From assembly GCF_000019805.1 (NCBI RefSeq), contig NC_010525.1, positions 1,662,618 through 1,726,617 of the forward strand: a DNA stretch of 64,000 nucleotides, given 5' to 3'. The notes under the pieces are model-generated. The model was not told the DNA's origin, made no database searches, and saw only the letters and a program-made list of their open reading frames with translations. This DNA is from Pyrobaculum neutrophilum V24Sta. Its GTDB lineage: Archaea; Thermoproteota; Thermoprotei; Thermoproteales; Thermoproteaceae. The translations under genes and the position numbers were made by a program. Of this stretch, positions 24,641 to 33,009 are shown piece after piece; position 1 is the stretch's first letter; each line of letters opens with the position of its first letter.

Positions 24641-25969
24641 ATGGGGTGGGGGATCACCAGGAGGAGACTCCTCATGTTGGGCGTGGCAGGCGCGGTTGCG
24701 GCGGTTGGCGGCTGGCAACTCCTAGGCGTCTCGGAAAACGCGGCGAGACCGCAGACGAGGAGCTACTGGTTTGAACGGACATCTGAATTCGCAAGCAACG
24801 ACGACGTGGTGGAGCTCAAGTTCGTAGACGAGTTCGACAGACCTGTAGACTTCAACGCACTTCTGGTGTGGGAGCCAGATGGCGTTGTGGAGGAAGTGGC
24901 TGTAAAAGACGGCGTCCTTAGGCTAGACAAGAGGAGAGTTAAGAGACAGGCCGAGAGCTGGGTTGAAGAACAGCTGAGGAGAGACAATCCCACGTCGACG
25001 GAGCACGCCCTGTTTACCATACTGCCCACCGCGCCCGCGGAGCCGCTGTTTTACACAGACGTAATTGAGAGACCGGCGTTGAGGAGCAGAGTATATAGAG
25101 TGAGGGGGGCCGCCAGGAGGAGCACCGGCCATAGATTTGCGACTTGTCCAGAGGCCAAGGTGTTTTATATCTCAGACGTCAATCTCACGGATCCAGATTA
25201 CGTTCCGGCAGTCGCCCTAAAAGACTCGTCTTCAAAAGCCTTCGGCGAAGATATCTGGTTCGGCTACAAAGTAGACGGTAGCGCTCTAAAGTTAAACGCC
25301 TACGGTGCACTTAGCTTGAAGTGGGGCACAGAGCTTAGAATAACCGGAGAGTACAGCTGGAGCACGGGCAATCTAATATCGCAAGGTAGCGGAGGCTATG
25401 CCCCCGCCGACGGGCAGTCGGCGGCTGTGATGTTCTACTCTTCAATATGGAGGGTCATCGGCTACGACGTATATGATATCTACACATGCAATGTGGTTGA
25501 CACACGCGCCAGTTTATACATGCTAAACCTCGCCTTTGAAAACGGGAACATTGCGCTTAGGTCGGTTGGCTACATCCCAAAGATGCCGACCTCCATCAGC
25601 CCCGCGGAGACCCGCACCTACACGGGGATAGACGGCAAATGGGGAGATTATAACACACTTTGGTACCTCGAGATTATGAAAAATGAGCCTCTTCTAGACG
25701 TCGGTGGAACACTGGGGGTGGGCCTTCCCGTTGGCGATCTCATCGCCAACAAAGTCCCCAGCACGGTGGCGTCCCTTATAAAGAAACTACACGCAGGCTT
25801 CAACTTCCAGGCGTATGGAGCCGTTGCCAACTATATAGCAAAGGTTTCAACAGACGCCGCCCCGGGCGCCAAGTACGCCCTTAGGGTTTACAGAGCCGCG
25901 TTTGTTCACTATCTCAAGGACTACGTCTTTAAGCCCCTAGTCACTATAGCCGAGGTCGTAGACGCCTAG
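24641..25969 (+). CDS. Tat-exported protein of unknown function
   Basis: A 442-aa protein. Its N-terminus WGITRRRLLMLGVAGAVAAV is a twin-arginine-type signal with an Arg-Arg pair before a hydrophobic stretch and a small-residue end. The mature part is soluble-looking, rich in Ser, Thr, Tyr and Asp, with beta-strand patterns. I find no recognised catalytic motif. Codon third positions look less GC-rich than in the purine genes just upstream, which hints at a different history. It follows purK by 48 bp but probably has its own promoter. Confidence 0.6.
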   Translation: MGWGITRRRLLMLGVAGAVAAVGGWQLLGVSENAARPQTRSYWFERTSEFASNDDVVELKFVDEFDRPVDFNALLVWEPDGVVEEVAVKDGVLRLDKRRVKRQAESWVEEQLRRDNPTSTEHALFTILPTAPAEPLFYTDVIERPALRSRVYRVRGAARRSTGHRFATCPEAKVFYISDVNLTDPDYVPAVALKDSSSKAFGEDIWFGYKVDGSALKLNAYGALSLKWGTELRITGEYSWSTGNLISQGSGGYAPADGQSAAVMFYSSIWRVIGYDVYDIYTCNVVDTRASLYMLNLAFENGNIALRSVGYIPKMPTSISPAETRTYTGIDGKWGDYNTLWYLEIMKNEPLLDVGGTLGVGLPVGDLIANKVPSTVASLIKKLHAGFNFQAYGAVANYIAKVSTDAAPGAKYALRVYRAAFVHYLKDYVFKPLVTIAEVVDA

Positions 25970-26433
25970 GTCTCGACCAGCTTTTTTAGCTTCTCCACGA
26001 GCTTCAGCGCGGCCTCCCGGTGGACTTCGAAGCCCTCCGGCGAGAGGAAGTTGTGGTAGAAGTTGGCATGTAGCCTTTCCGCCATGGCGAACGCCGTGAC
26101 GAGTTCTCTGTCTTTTGTCTCTCTGTACAGTCTGTCGATTAGCACCGCGTAGTCTCTGTGGCTGTAGTGCGGCTCTCCCCTTTTCTCGGCCAGCGCGTTC
26201 AGCAGGGCTGTGACCGCTCCCCAGTACTTCTCGCCGGCTTGTACAAGATCGCCCCCTCTATACAGCTCCTCGGCCTCCCTGAGGTACTTCTCGTGTAGGC
26301 GGAGATACAGCTCGACGCGCTCGGGCGGATCGAGCCTCCCGGCCAACAGATCTGCGAGGAAAGCCTCTACATCCCGGTCCCCAGCCGCCCTCTTCAAAAG
26401 CTCCGCCACTGCGGGAGAGAGCGTTATGGCCAT
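25966..26433 (-). CDS. PaREP1 family protein (HEPN-like)
   Basis: A 155-aa all-helical protein. The central segment YLREAEELYRGGDLVQAGEKYWGAV is characteristic of PaREP1, a family multiplied in Pyrobaculum genomes. The fold is HEPN-related and pairs of such proteins may act with nucleotidyltransferases, but none is adjacent here. A GCTTTTAAC box lies about 25 nt before ATG 26433. The 3' end overlaps the Tat-protein gene by 4 bp. Confidence 0.85.
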   Translation of the reverse strand: MAITLSPAVAELLKRAAGDRDVEAFLADLLAGRLDPPERVELYLRLHEKYLREAEELYRGGDLVQAGEKYWGAVTALLNALAEKRGEPHYSHRDYAVLIDRLYRETKDRELVTAFAMAERLHANFYHNFLSPEGFEVHREAALKLVEKLKKLVET

Positions 26434-26527
26434 GCAACTGGCGGCGTATCTAGTTAAAAGCTTGCCGCGCCTATGCAGACGGCCATATGTAGAACGGCGC
26501 TTGGGCGACAGTATAGCGATGTGTGGG

Positions 26528-26641
26528 TGGTGGGGCCGCCGGGATTTGTGGGCCGGCTCTGCCGTGAACCCGGGCTCACGCGGACCCGAACCGCGCTTTA
26601 GGGGGCTTCCGCCCTATCCTACCAGGCTGAACGACGGCCCC
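26528..26641 (-). tRNA. tRNA-Pro (CGG) with two introns, one in the T loop
   Basis: The acceptor arms GGGGCCG (26635-26641) and CGGCCCC (26532-26538) pair perfectly, and CCA is encoded (26528-26530). The anticodon arm is CGCGG-TTCGGGT-CCGCG, with anticodon CGG at 26586-26588. Two inserts must be removed. One of about 19 nt (26596-26614) falls between position 26 and the anticodon stem. One of 18 nt (26548-26565) interrupts the T loop between TTC and AAAT. Each insert contains its own short hairpin. The spliced RNA is 77 nt with all arms intact. A CATAAAAACC box (about 26661-26671) overlaps the hemA stop codon. Confidence 0.92.
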
Positions 26642-26664
26642 CTTGTGCAGATCTCTCTCGGTTT

Positions 26665-27846
26665 TTATGTTTTTCTGCCGACGGCTTGGGTTAACACGTT
26701 GGCCAGCCTCACGGCCTCCTCCATCTGGCCGTCCTCGGCCATCTTCTTCATCTTCTCCACCAGGGGGAGGAGGACCCTCTTCACTGTGGTTTTCGCGGCT
26801 AGAGCCGCGGCGTCGCACCCCGCCCTGGCGCCCTCCTCCTCGGCGGCTGTCATCGCCGTTTCAAGGAGAGCCGCGACTGTCTCCTCCACGTATCTCCTGG
26901 CGAGGAGCCGCGGCAGAGCCGCCAGCTCCTCCTCCACTATGGCCTCGGCCTTTGCGACCTCGGCGGCCCGCTCGGCGTTGTACTGCTCGGCCACCTGCCT
27001 GAGGTCCTCGATCCGCACGACCTTCACGGGCAGGCCGGGCGCCACGGTCTGGGGGACGCCTAGGTCTACCACGATCTTCACCGAGGCTCCCTCCGGCACC
27101 CTGTCGATTACGTACTCCATTGAGTGGACCGAGGAGAACACCACGTCGCACTCCCTCAGACAGCGCTCCACCTCCTCCCTGGTGAGAGGCCTCGCCTCCC
27201 CTCCGGTCTTGGCCGCCACCTCCCTGGCCTTTTCGAAGGTCCTGTTTAAGATGTAGAGCTTCCCAACCCCCCTTGAAGCCAGCTCCATGGCGAGGCCGGA
27301 GCCGACGGCGCCGGCCCCCAACACAGCCGCCTTGGCCTGCCTTAGGTCTAGGAGGCGGGACACGTAGATTATCGATAGGGAGCCCAGCCCCCTAGGCCCC
27401 CTAGATATGGCCGTCTCCGTCCTCACCCTCTTCCCCACCCGCACAGCCCTCTCGACTACGGTCTTAAGTAGGCCTCTTGTGTAGCCGGCTCTGACCTGTC
27501 TATCGAAGGCCTCCTCCACCTGGCCGAGCACGTCGGTCTCGCCTATCAGTATCGAGTCTAAGCCCGCCGCCACTCGGAAGAGGTGCCGCGCCGCCTCGGC
27601 CCCCGTTATGACCCGCACAGAGTCGACGTATCTTCGGTAGGCCTCCGCCACCTCCTGCACCTCCTCCGGCGGAGCGCCGTAGAGGTAGGCCTCCACCCTG
27701 CTACAGGTGTGGAGGACGTACATGGGGAACGCCCTTGCCCTTCTCTCTATGCACCTCTTCATCTCTTGGCCGACTTTCCCCAGGGCCTCGGCGCTGACCT
27801 CCCTATATGTCAAAACAACCGCAGAAAGGGGGGCGAGGAGGTCCAT
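26665..27846 (-). CDS. hemA: Glutamyl-tRNA reductase
   Basis: A 393-aa enzyme that reduces glutamyl-tRNA to glutamate-1-semialdehyde for HemL. Motifs: [13 protein letters not shown] (nucleophile Cys), [20 protein letters not shown], and the NADPH loop [17 protein letters not shown] with the ILNRTFEKA strand. Helical dimerisation residues follow. ATG 27846 follows CTTAAATAG by about 25 nt. tRNA-Pro lies directly downstream on the same strand. Confidence 0.95.
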   Translation of the reverse strand: MDLLAPLSAVVLTYREVSAEALGKVGQEMKRCIERRARAFPMYVLHTCSRVEAYLYGAPPEEVQEVAEAYRRYVDSVRVITGAEAARHLFRVAAGLDSILIGETDVLGQVEEAFDRQVRAGYTRGLLKTVVERAVRVGKRVRTETAISRGPRGLGSLSIIYVSRLLDLRQAKAAVLGAGAVGSGLAMELASRGVGKLYILNRTFEKAREVAAKTGGEARPLTREEVERCLRECDVVFSSVHSMEYVIDRVPEGASVKIVVDLGVPQTVAPGLPVKVVRIEDLRQVAEQYNAERAAEVAKAEAIVEEELAALPRLLARRYVEETVAALLETAMTAAEEEGARAGCDAAALAAKTTVKRVLLPLVEKMKKMAEDGQMEEAVRLANVLTQAVGRKT

Positions 27847-27925
27847 TATGGGTGTAGATTTAGGTTCTATTTAAGTAATACTACACTGTTGCGGGAAATA
27901 TATAAAGTTGTCCACTTCTGGCGTC

Positions 27926-28966
27926 ATGGTTTCGGTTGCTGTGCTCGCCTCCCACAGCGCGTTGGACGTGCTAGACGGCGCTAAAGACGAGGGGCTGAGG
28001 ACGGTGGCTGTGGCGAAGAGGGGCAGGGAGAGGGCGTATAGGGAGTTCCCCGTGGTGGATAAGCTGATCGTGTTGGAGGACTACCGAGACGTCTTAAAGG
28101 CCGTGGACGTCCTCAAGGCCGAGGAGGCGGTTTTTGTCCCCAACAGGTCCTTCGCAGTCTACGTGGGCTACGACGCCATAGAGAGGGAGTTCCCGGTGCC
28201 GATCTTCGGCAACCGGTTCCTACTGAGGTGGGAGGAGAGGACGGGGCCTCAGAACTACTACCGGCTGCTGGACGAGGCTGGGGTGAGGCGGCCTAGGACC
28301 TTTAGGCCGGACGAGGTGGACCGCCCCGTCATTGTCAAGATGCCGGAGGCGGAGAGGCGTGTCGAGAGGGGGTTCTTCGTAGCCCGCGACCGCGACGACC
28401 TATACAGGAAGGCCAGGCGTCTGGCAGACGCCGGGGTGATAAAGCTGGAGGACCTAGAGCGCTCCTCCATCGAGGAGCTGGTCCTCGGCGCCCACTTCAA
28501 CGCCAACTACTTCTACTCGGTAATGAGGAGGCGGCTTGAGCTACACAGCTTCGACAGGAGGATACAGAGCAACCTAGACGGGGTGTTCCGCCTGCCGGCC
28601 AGAGACCAGCTGGAGGTCGACCCGGAGGTGAGGTACATAGAGGTGGGCCACGAGCCTGCGACGATACGGGAGTCCCTCCTCGAGAAGGTGTTCGACGTCG
28701 GCTACAGATTCGTGGAGGCGGCCCGCCGCCTCGTACCTCCGGGGGTGATTGGGCCCTTCACCCTCCAGTTCATAGTGACGCCTCAGCTGGACCTCGTGGT
28801 TTACGACGTCGCGCCGAGGATAGGCGGCGGCACCAACGTATACATAGGGGTCGGGGGGCAGTACTCCAAGCTCTACTTCGGCAAGCCGATATCGATTGGG
28901 CGGAGGATAGCTATGGAGATCCGCGAAGCCGCCGAGCAGGGGAGGCTCTCTGAAGTCACTACGTGA
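27926..28966 (+). CDS. PurP paralog with altered ATP-grasp loop
   Basis: A 346-aa protein of the archaeal AICAR formyltransferase (PurP) family. It keeps the ASHSA start motif, [10 protein letters not shown], an [20 protein letters not shown] block and the [19 protein letters not shown] end. However, the Gly-rich ATP loop is [12 protein letters not shown] where PurP enzymes have a GARGGRGYF pattern, and VPHGS is replaced by VPNRS. ATG 27926 follows AATATATAAAG (about 27897-27907). It faces the second purP tail to tail with an 8-bp overlap. It may be a different ligase or a partner subunit. Confidence 0.8.
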   Translation: MVSVAVLASHSALDVLDGAKDEGLRTVAVAKRGRERAYREFPVVDKLIVLEDYRDVLKAVDVLKAEEAVFVPNRSFAVYVGYDAIEREFPVPIFGNRFLLRWEERTGPQNYYRLLDEAGVRRPRTFRPDEVDRPVIVKMPEAERRVERGFFVARDRDDLYRKARRLADAGVIKLEDLERSSIEELVLGAHFNANYFYSVMRRRLELHSFDRRIQSNLDGVFRLPARDQLEVDPEVRYIEVGHEPATIRESLLEKVFDVGYRFVEAARRLVPPGVIGPFTLQFIVTPQLDLVVYDVAPRIGGGTNVYIGVGGQYSKLYFGKPISIGRRIAMEIREAAEQGRLSEVTT

Positions 28967-29993
28967 AGAGGTCCTCTAGGCGGCCCCTCCGGGCGGCCTC
29001 CCTTATCTCGTGGGCTATCCTCTCCCCCATGTCCATAGGCCTGTCGAAGTAGAGGACCGAGTAGGGCGAGCCGTAGCCCATGTATATGTTGGTCCCAGCC
29101 ACGATACGCCCTGAGAACTCGAAGACCGAGATGGACATGTCGTCCCTTATTATGGACTCCAGGCAGTAGGGCCCCGCCAGCCTGCAGCCGACCGCCTCCT
29201 CGACGGCTTTGGCGAACTGGACGCCGTATTTCCATATAGTTGGGAGCAGAGACTCCCTGAGGACCAGGGGGAGGTTGCCAACGACGACGAAGGTGGGCTC
29301 CACCCAGCCGAAGGTCCTCCCGTCTACGTTAGATTCGTACCTGATGTCTGCGCCGAAGACCTCCACCCTGCCGTATACGGGGGAGGAGAAGAAGTGGTAG
29401 TAGGCCGGCACGCCGAATACGTACTCCTGGATGATGTACTCGCCTAGGCCGGCCAGCCTCCTCCTCAGCTCCTCTCTATCTCTGGCGAGGAAGTACCCCC
29501 TGCCCCCCTTGGCGCCGAAGAGCTTAACTATGACGGGCCTATCCACCTCCTCCGGCGTTTTGTAGACCCTCGGCGTGGGGACGCCGGCTCTCTGGAGGAG
29601 CTCCATCTTCTTGTACTGATCCGCCTCCCACCTTATCAGCTCTCTGCAGCCGAGGGTGGGGACCGGCGCCTCAAGCGCCTGCCTCCAGCCTACGTATTCC
29701 ACGTAGGAGCCGTGGGGCACGAGCACCGCGTTGGCCTCCACGAGCTTCTCCGCCGTCTTCACGAAGTTTCTAAAGTCGGCTGTCCACACCTCGTCTATGA
29801 AGCCGAACTGCCTGTAGAACTCGGCGGCGTCTGCCCTGCCGGCCACGGCGATGGTCCTGAAGCCGAACCTCTTCGCCCCCCTCAAGATCTGCAACGCGGT
29901 GTGCGACGCCACCGTGGCGACCGCCAGCTTCTCCACGTCGTATCTCTTCAACGCGGCCGACACGTGCGTCGGATTGGCGCCACTAATTAACAT
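28959..29993 (-). CDS. purP: 5-formaminoimidazole-4-carboxamide ribonucleotide synthetase
   Basis: A 344-aa ATP-grasp enzyme that uses formate and ATP to formylate AICAR in archaea. Expected segments are present: [53 protein letters not shown] (ATP loop), [23 protein letters not shown] and [15 protein letters not shown]. The start is not fixed: ATG 29993 is the best codon, but the nearest TATA element (30006-30011) is only about 15 nt away. Confidence 0.9.
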   Translation of the reverse strand: MLISGANPTHVSAALKRYDVEKLAVATVASHTALQILRGAKRFGFRTIAVAGRADAAEFYRQFGFIDEVWTADFRNFVKTAEKLVEANAVLVPHGSYVEYVGWRQALEAPVPTLGCRELIRWEADQYKKMELLQRAGVPTPRVYKTPEEVDRPVIVKLFGAKGGRGYFLARDREELRRRLAGLGEYIIQEYVFGVPAYYHFFSSPVYGRVEVFGADIRYESNVDGRTFGWVEPTFVVVGNLPLVLRESLLPTIWKYGVQFAKAVEEAVGCRLAGPYCLESIIRDDMSISVFEFSGRIVAGTNIYMGYGSPYSVLYFDRPMDMGERIAHEIREAARRGRLEDLFT

Positions 29994-30031
29994 TTCGCCG
30001 ACAGGTATAAAAAACAGCAACGCAGCCCAAC

Positions 30032-30535
30032 GTGTTCACCTACTGGCAAAGGAGGGACGACCCACTTAGCCGGTGCATCGAGGAGGTGGTCTCCAGCGCC
30101 GGCGGGGGGGAGGACAGATGCCTACTGGCGGCCGCCGAGTACCTCTGCCGGAAGAGAGCAGGCGAGGCCACCTCCATGGACAAAATCGCGGCGAAATACG
30201 GCGTCTCCCTCCTCTGCGTCTACAGGAAATACAGCGGCCTCTTCCAGGTCGGCATCCGCTACCCCAGAAACCGCGTCGAGCAACTCCTAGAGCAGGTGAG
30301 GCAGAGGTACGGCCCCGCCGTCGCGGAGGAGGTGGAGTCCCTCTACGCCGTCCTCAAATCAAGGGGCGCCCTAGACGGCCTTAAGCCCGAGGGCGTCGTG
30401 GCGGCGTTGCTCTACTACGCCGCGAAAAAACACGGACTTCGCTACGACTCCCACAGGGCTGCTGAGGAGTTCGGCGTACATCCGGAGACCGTCGAGAAAA
30501 ACATCGTGCTCTTCCAGTGGTACCTACAGCGCTAG
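30032..30535 (+). CDS. TFB-like protein of two cyclin repeats
   Basis: A 167-aa protein with two helical repeats. The first centres on AAAEYLCRKRAG and MDKIAAKYGVSLLCVYRKY. The second is VAALLYYAAKKHGLRYDSHRAAEEFGVHPETVEKN. Both resemble the cyclin-fold repeats of transcription factor B with their helix-turn-helix ends. The N-terminal zinc ribbon and B-finger of TFB are absent. It may bind a BRE/TATA complex or act as another DNA-binding factor. GTG 30032 is about 24 nt after TATAAAAAA (30006-30014). Confidence 0.6.
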   Translation: MFTYWQRRDDPLSRCIEEVVSSAGGGEDRCLLAAAEYLCRKRAGEATSMDKIAAKYGVSLLCVYRKYSGLFQVGIRYPRNRVEQLLEQVRQRYGPAVAEEVESLYAVLKSRGALDGLKPEGVVAALLYYAAKKHGLRYDSHRAAEEFGVHPETVEKNIVLFQWYLQR

Positions 30536-31713
30536 GGCTTAACCACATGCCCTATGAAGTAGATCGTGCCGTCTCTCCGATCCGCCAAGACGAAGAGGAA
30601 GGGCCTGTCTATTACCACCTCCATGCCTCCAACCTTAGCACAAACGGGCACAAATACGACGGCAGTGGCGGCTGTTGCTACAACACCTTTTTCATCAGCT
30701 TTTATGTACGCGCCGTGGAAAACTTCGTCTATATAAATCCTGATAGGCGACATCCGGGTGAAGTTTGCTCTGGTTTTGTCAAATGCTGAGCGTATGCCTA
30801 TGTCGATTAATACCTTTTTGAGAGAGTCTTTAAACTCTGCGGTAAATAGAGGCATCGTTACGGCGACGATCTCGTCCGGCAATTCGGTGATGTCTCTCTT
30901 CAACTTCTCATAGGTCAAGCCTTTTACATAGTCCTCAAGCGACTTTGGCATTATGACGTACATAGCTACATCTGTATTTTCAAACCGGAGCTCCACCACC
31001 GTGAGATCGGCAGAGACGCGCCCCCTGAGCGAGGGGACGCAAGACCCAAGGTCAAGCTTCATAAACTCCACCGGGCCTACCCCCTGGAATTCTCTCTTCC
31101 CAATACGCCCAAACTGGAGCGGCCACCAACTACCGTTGAAAAACAGAGCTGAAGTCAATACAACGCGTATATCCTGGCTACGCGGGTAGTCAGTAGGGAT
31201 CAAGTCCTTTACGTATCCCCTGGTCTTTTCCTCTATCCATCTGTTTATCTCGACCAGCGCGGAGCGCTCCGCGAAATCCACCCGCCTCAGCTCCGCCCCT
31301 AGACAAGACAGCTCCCGCTCGTACTCCTCCCTCAGCGGGAATCCCAGTTGCACCCACGCGGCCACCGCCTCCTCGACCCCCCGCCCAGCCTGAGCCAAGG
31401 CGCAGACGTCGTCGCCGAAGCCGAACACCCTCCCGATCTCCTCCCTAGTCTCCCCAGCCGCGCCCGCGTAGGCCATGGCAAAGGCTTTATACACGGAATA
31501 CGGCGAGAGGACAAGGTTTTCGCGAAGTCTCTCCAAGGCTATTCTCTTATAGAAACTGACGGCGAAGTCGCCATAGCTACCGCTCTCCAGAGGCGCAGGA
31601 GCAGATGTGTGAGACGTGGGAGGAGAGTGCGTGGACGCCTCCTTAAGAGACACGATGAAGATCAGCAACACTACCAAAGCCAACGTAACCGGTAGCAGAG
31701 CCCACAGCCTCAT
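30532..31713 (-). CDS. Membrane-anchored serpin
   Basis: A 393-aa protein. Residues about 5-22 form a signal anchor, followed by a Ser/Pro/Thr-rich linker and then a full serpin domain: FAVSFYKRIA, NLVLSPYSVYKAFAMAYAGA, VVLTSALFFNGSWWP, and the end PFLFVLADRRDGTIYFIGHV. The reactive-centre hinge KGVVATAATAVVF is rich in small residues, as in inhibitory serpins, so it should trap a protease outside the cell. Serpins are rare in archaea; one is known from Pyrobaculum (aeropin). A GGAGGT sits about 8 nt before ATG. A TGTAC palindrome flanks its TATA box. Confidence 0.93.
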   Translation of the reverse strand: MRLWALLPVTLALVVLLIFIVSLKEASTHSPPTSHTSAPAPLESGSYGDFAVSFYKRIALERLRENLVLSPYSVYKAFAMAYAGAAGETREEIGRVFGFGDDVCALAQAGRGVEEAVAAWVQLGFPLREEYERELSCLGAELRRVDFAERSALVEINRWIEEKTRGYVKDLIPTDYPRSQDIRVVLTSALFFNGSWWPLQFGRIGKREFQGVGPVEFMKLDLGSCVPSLRGRVSADLTVVELRFENTDVAMYVIMPKSLEDYVKGLTYEKLKRDITELPDEIVAVTMPLFTAEFKDSLKKVLIDIGIRSAFDKTRANFTRMSPIRIYIDEVFHGAYIKADEKGVVATAATAVVFVPVCAKVGGMEVVIDRPFLFVLADRRDGTIYFIGHVVKP

Positions 31714-31745
31714 GACAGGAACCTCCTTTTAGCTTTTAAACCTGA

Positions 31746-31760
31746 TGTACTGGCAGTACA
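31746..31760. promoter_or_regulatory. Candidate operator, serpin side (TGTAC-N5-GTACA)
   Basis: A perfect inverted repeat, TGTAC TGGCA GTACA. Its edge is about 6 bp upstream of the serpin TATA box (TTTAAA at 31735-31740, reverse strand), over the expected BRE. The second copy is at 31931-31945. Confidence 0.6.
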
Positions 31761-31828
31761 TACACCTGCCTTATCCCACGTGGGTTATATCCCGCGGCCC
31801 AGCGGCGGGAGCCGCCTCAGCGCGTAGT

Positions 31829-31839
31829 CCCCCCCCCCC
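31829..31839. repeat. 11-base C homopolymer
   Basis: A run of 11 C residues lies in the intergenic region between the divergent serpin and membrane-protein genes. Long G/C runs were reported to vary in length in Pyrobaculum aerophilum. The other bases between 31761 and 31930 are GC-rich with no visible gene. Confidence 0.85.
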
Positions 31840-31930
31840 GGCGGTTTTTCCTAAGTCCTCGGAGGGGGCCGCGGGAGAGGCGTCCGCTTAGAGGTCGGCC
31901 GCTGTCTTCCCCTGGGGGCCGCCGCGTGGA

Positions 31931-31945
31931 TGTACAGTCGGTACA
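31931..31945. promoter_or_regulatory. Candidate operator, membrane-protein side (TGTAC-N5-GTACA)
   Basis: TGTAC AGTCG GTACA, sharing both 5-bp arms with the site at 31746-31760. It ends about 5 bp upstream of the TTTATATA box (31951-31958) of the rightward operon, the same relative position as on the serpin side. Confidence 0.6.
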
Positions 31946-31983
31946 TCACATTTATATAGCGGTTGCCGGCGAAGTATGGCGGG

Positions 31984-32583
31984 ATGAAGAGGCTGGTCGC
32001 GGCTCTGGCGATCTCCACGGCGGCTGTCGCCCTGCTGATACTTCAGTTGTTGCCTTGGTTTGTTCACCACGGCGAGCCGGCGGCGTTTGAGCTACTCGCC
32101 TTTAGTAATGGTAGTTCTACGCCGGCCGCCTCCCCATACAGCCAACAGGAGACCTCCCCCGTGCCGCACATCATCGCCTCGGCGTCGTCAAACCAGACGA
32201 TTATCTACGACAACGCAAGCTTGTACAACCTCACGGCTGTCGCGCTATCCAACACCTCGTTCCTCAACGGGTTCGGGGCCTCCTACTACGGCGCCTTCTC
32301 CGTAGCGCCTGTCCCTCCGCCTTGGGCGGTCGCGCTGGGAGGGGCCGGGGTTGTCCTGTACGGCTACGGCCTCTACCTATCTCTCTGCCGCGGGCCCCTC
32401 TGCAGGTGGAGGAGGTTCAAGGCCCTTCGCCCCCTCTCGGCGGCGGCGGTGGCCACGTCGCTGGCTCTGCTCTACGCCTCTCCCCTCTACCTCGCCCTCT
32501 CCATCCCCGGCGCCTGGGGCATCGCCCACTACTACAGGGCGAGGAGGAGGCTGGCCGCATGGCTAAGTTCGACCTTGACGTAG
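31984..32583 (+). CDS. Exported membrane protein with glycosylation-rich loop
   Basis: A 199-aa protein. An N-terminal signal/anchor helix (residues about 4-24) is followed by a roughly 85-residue outer segment rich in Ser, Thr, Asn and Pro, holding several N-X-S/T sequons (NGS, NQT, NAS, NLT, NTS). Three further hydrophobic stretches follow, with a Cys/Arg cytoplasmic loop CRGPLCRWRR. ATG 31984 lies about 28 nt after TTTATATA. I do not recognise the family. It is the first gene of a two-gene operon with the winged-helix protein, and shares a palindrome with the serpin. Confidence 0.6.
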   Translation: MKRLVAALAISTAAVALLILQLLPWFVHHGEPAAFELLAFSNGSSTPAASPYSQQETSPVPHIIASASSNQTIIYDNASLYNLTAVALSNTSFLNGFGASYYGAFSVAPVPPPWAVALGGAGVVLYGYGLYLSLCRGPLCRWRRFKALRPLSAAAVATSLALLYASPLYLALSIPGAWGIAHYYRARRRLAAWLSSTLT

Positions 32584-32795
32584 TCGCCAGAATCCTCCTC
32601 CTGCTGCTAAGGGGCCCCATGGGGAGGACCGCACTCTACATGAGGACCAAGCTCAACTACCCGAGATACCTGGAGTATCTGGAGTACCTAAGGGAGAGGG
32701 GCCTAATCGCCGAGCGAGACGGCGTAGTGACGCTGACCGAAAAAGGAGTAGAGGTGGCCAAAGCCCTAGACAAGGCGCTAGGCGAGCTACTGTAG
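32559..32795 (+). CDS. Small winged-helix DNA-binding protein
   Basis: 78 aa from ATG 32559, overlapping the membrane-protein gene by 25 bp. The pattern is a helix (DVVARILLLLL), a helix-turn-helix (TALYMRTKLNYPRYLEYLEYL), then a wing ERDGVVTLTEKGVEVAKAL. This is the compact PadR/MarR-like winged-helix layout common in crenarchaea. Coupling to the membrane gene makes it the obvious candidate regulator of the two TGTAC palindromes; that link is inferred. Nothing is visible in the following 214 bp except the next promoter. Confidence 0.72.
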   Translation: MAKFDLDVVARILLLLLRGPMGRTALYMRTKLNYPRYLEYLEYLRERGLIAERDGVVTLTEKGVEVAKALDKALGELL

Positions 32796-33009
32796 CTCAC
32801 CAAGCGCGGTCAGGCACAGAACCGGCCTTAACCGCACGGCCTTAGCGCACTCCCGCCCTCTTCGGCCCGCCGAACTGCCCAACAGCGCCGTGGGCAGTCG
32901 AGCTACGAGGCCCCCAACGCGGAGACACGCTGTACCTTATCTGTAGCCGCACCCGGCTCTACGACGTTGTGCATCTCTAAACTTTATATATTAATGGACT
33001 AATATTATT

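Noticed and set aside
26210-27256. Forward frame of 348 codons
   Set aside because: It runs antisense through PaREP1, tRNA-Pro and hemA, with Ser-rich low-complexity translation.
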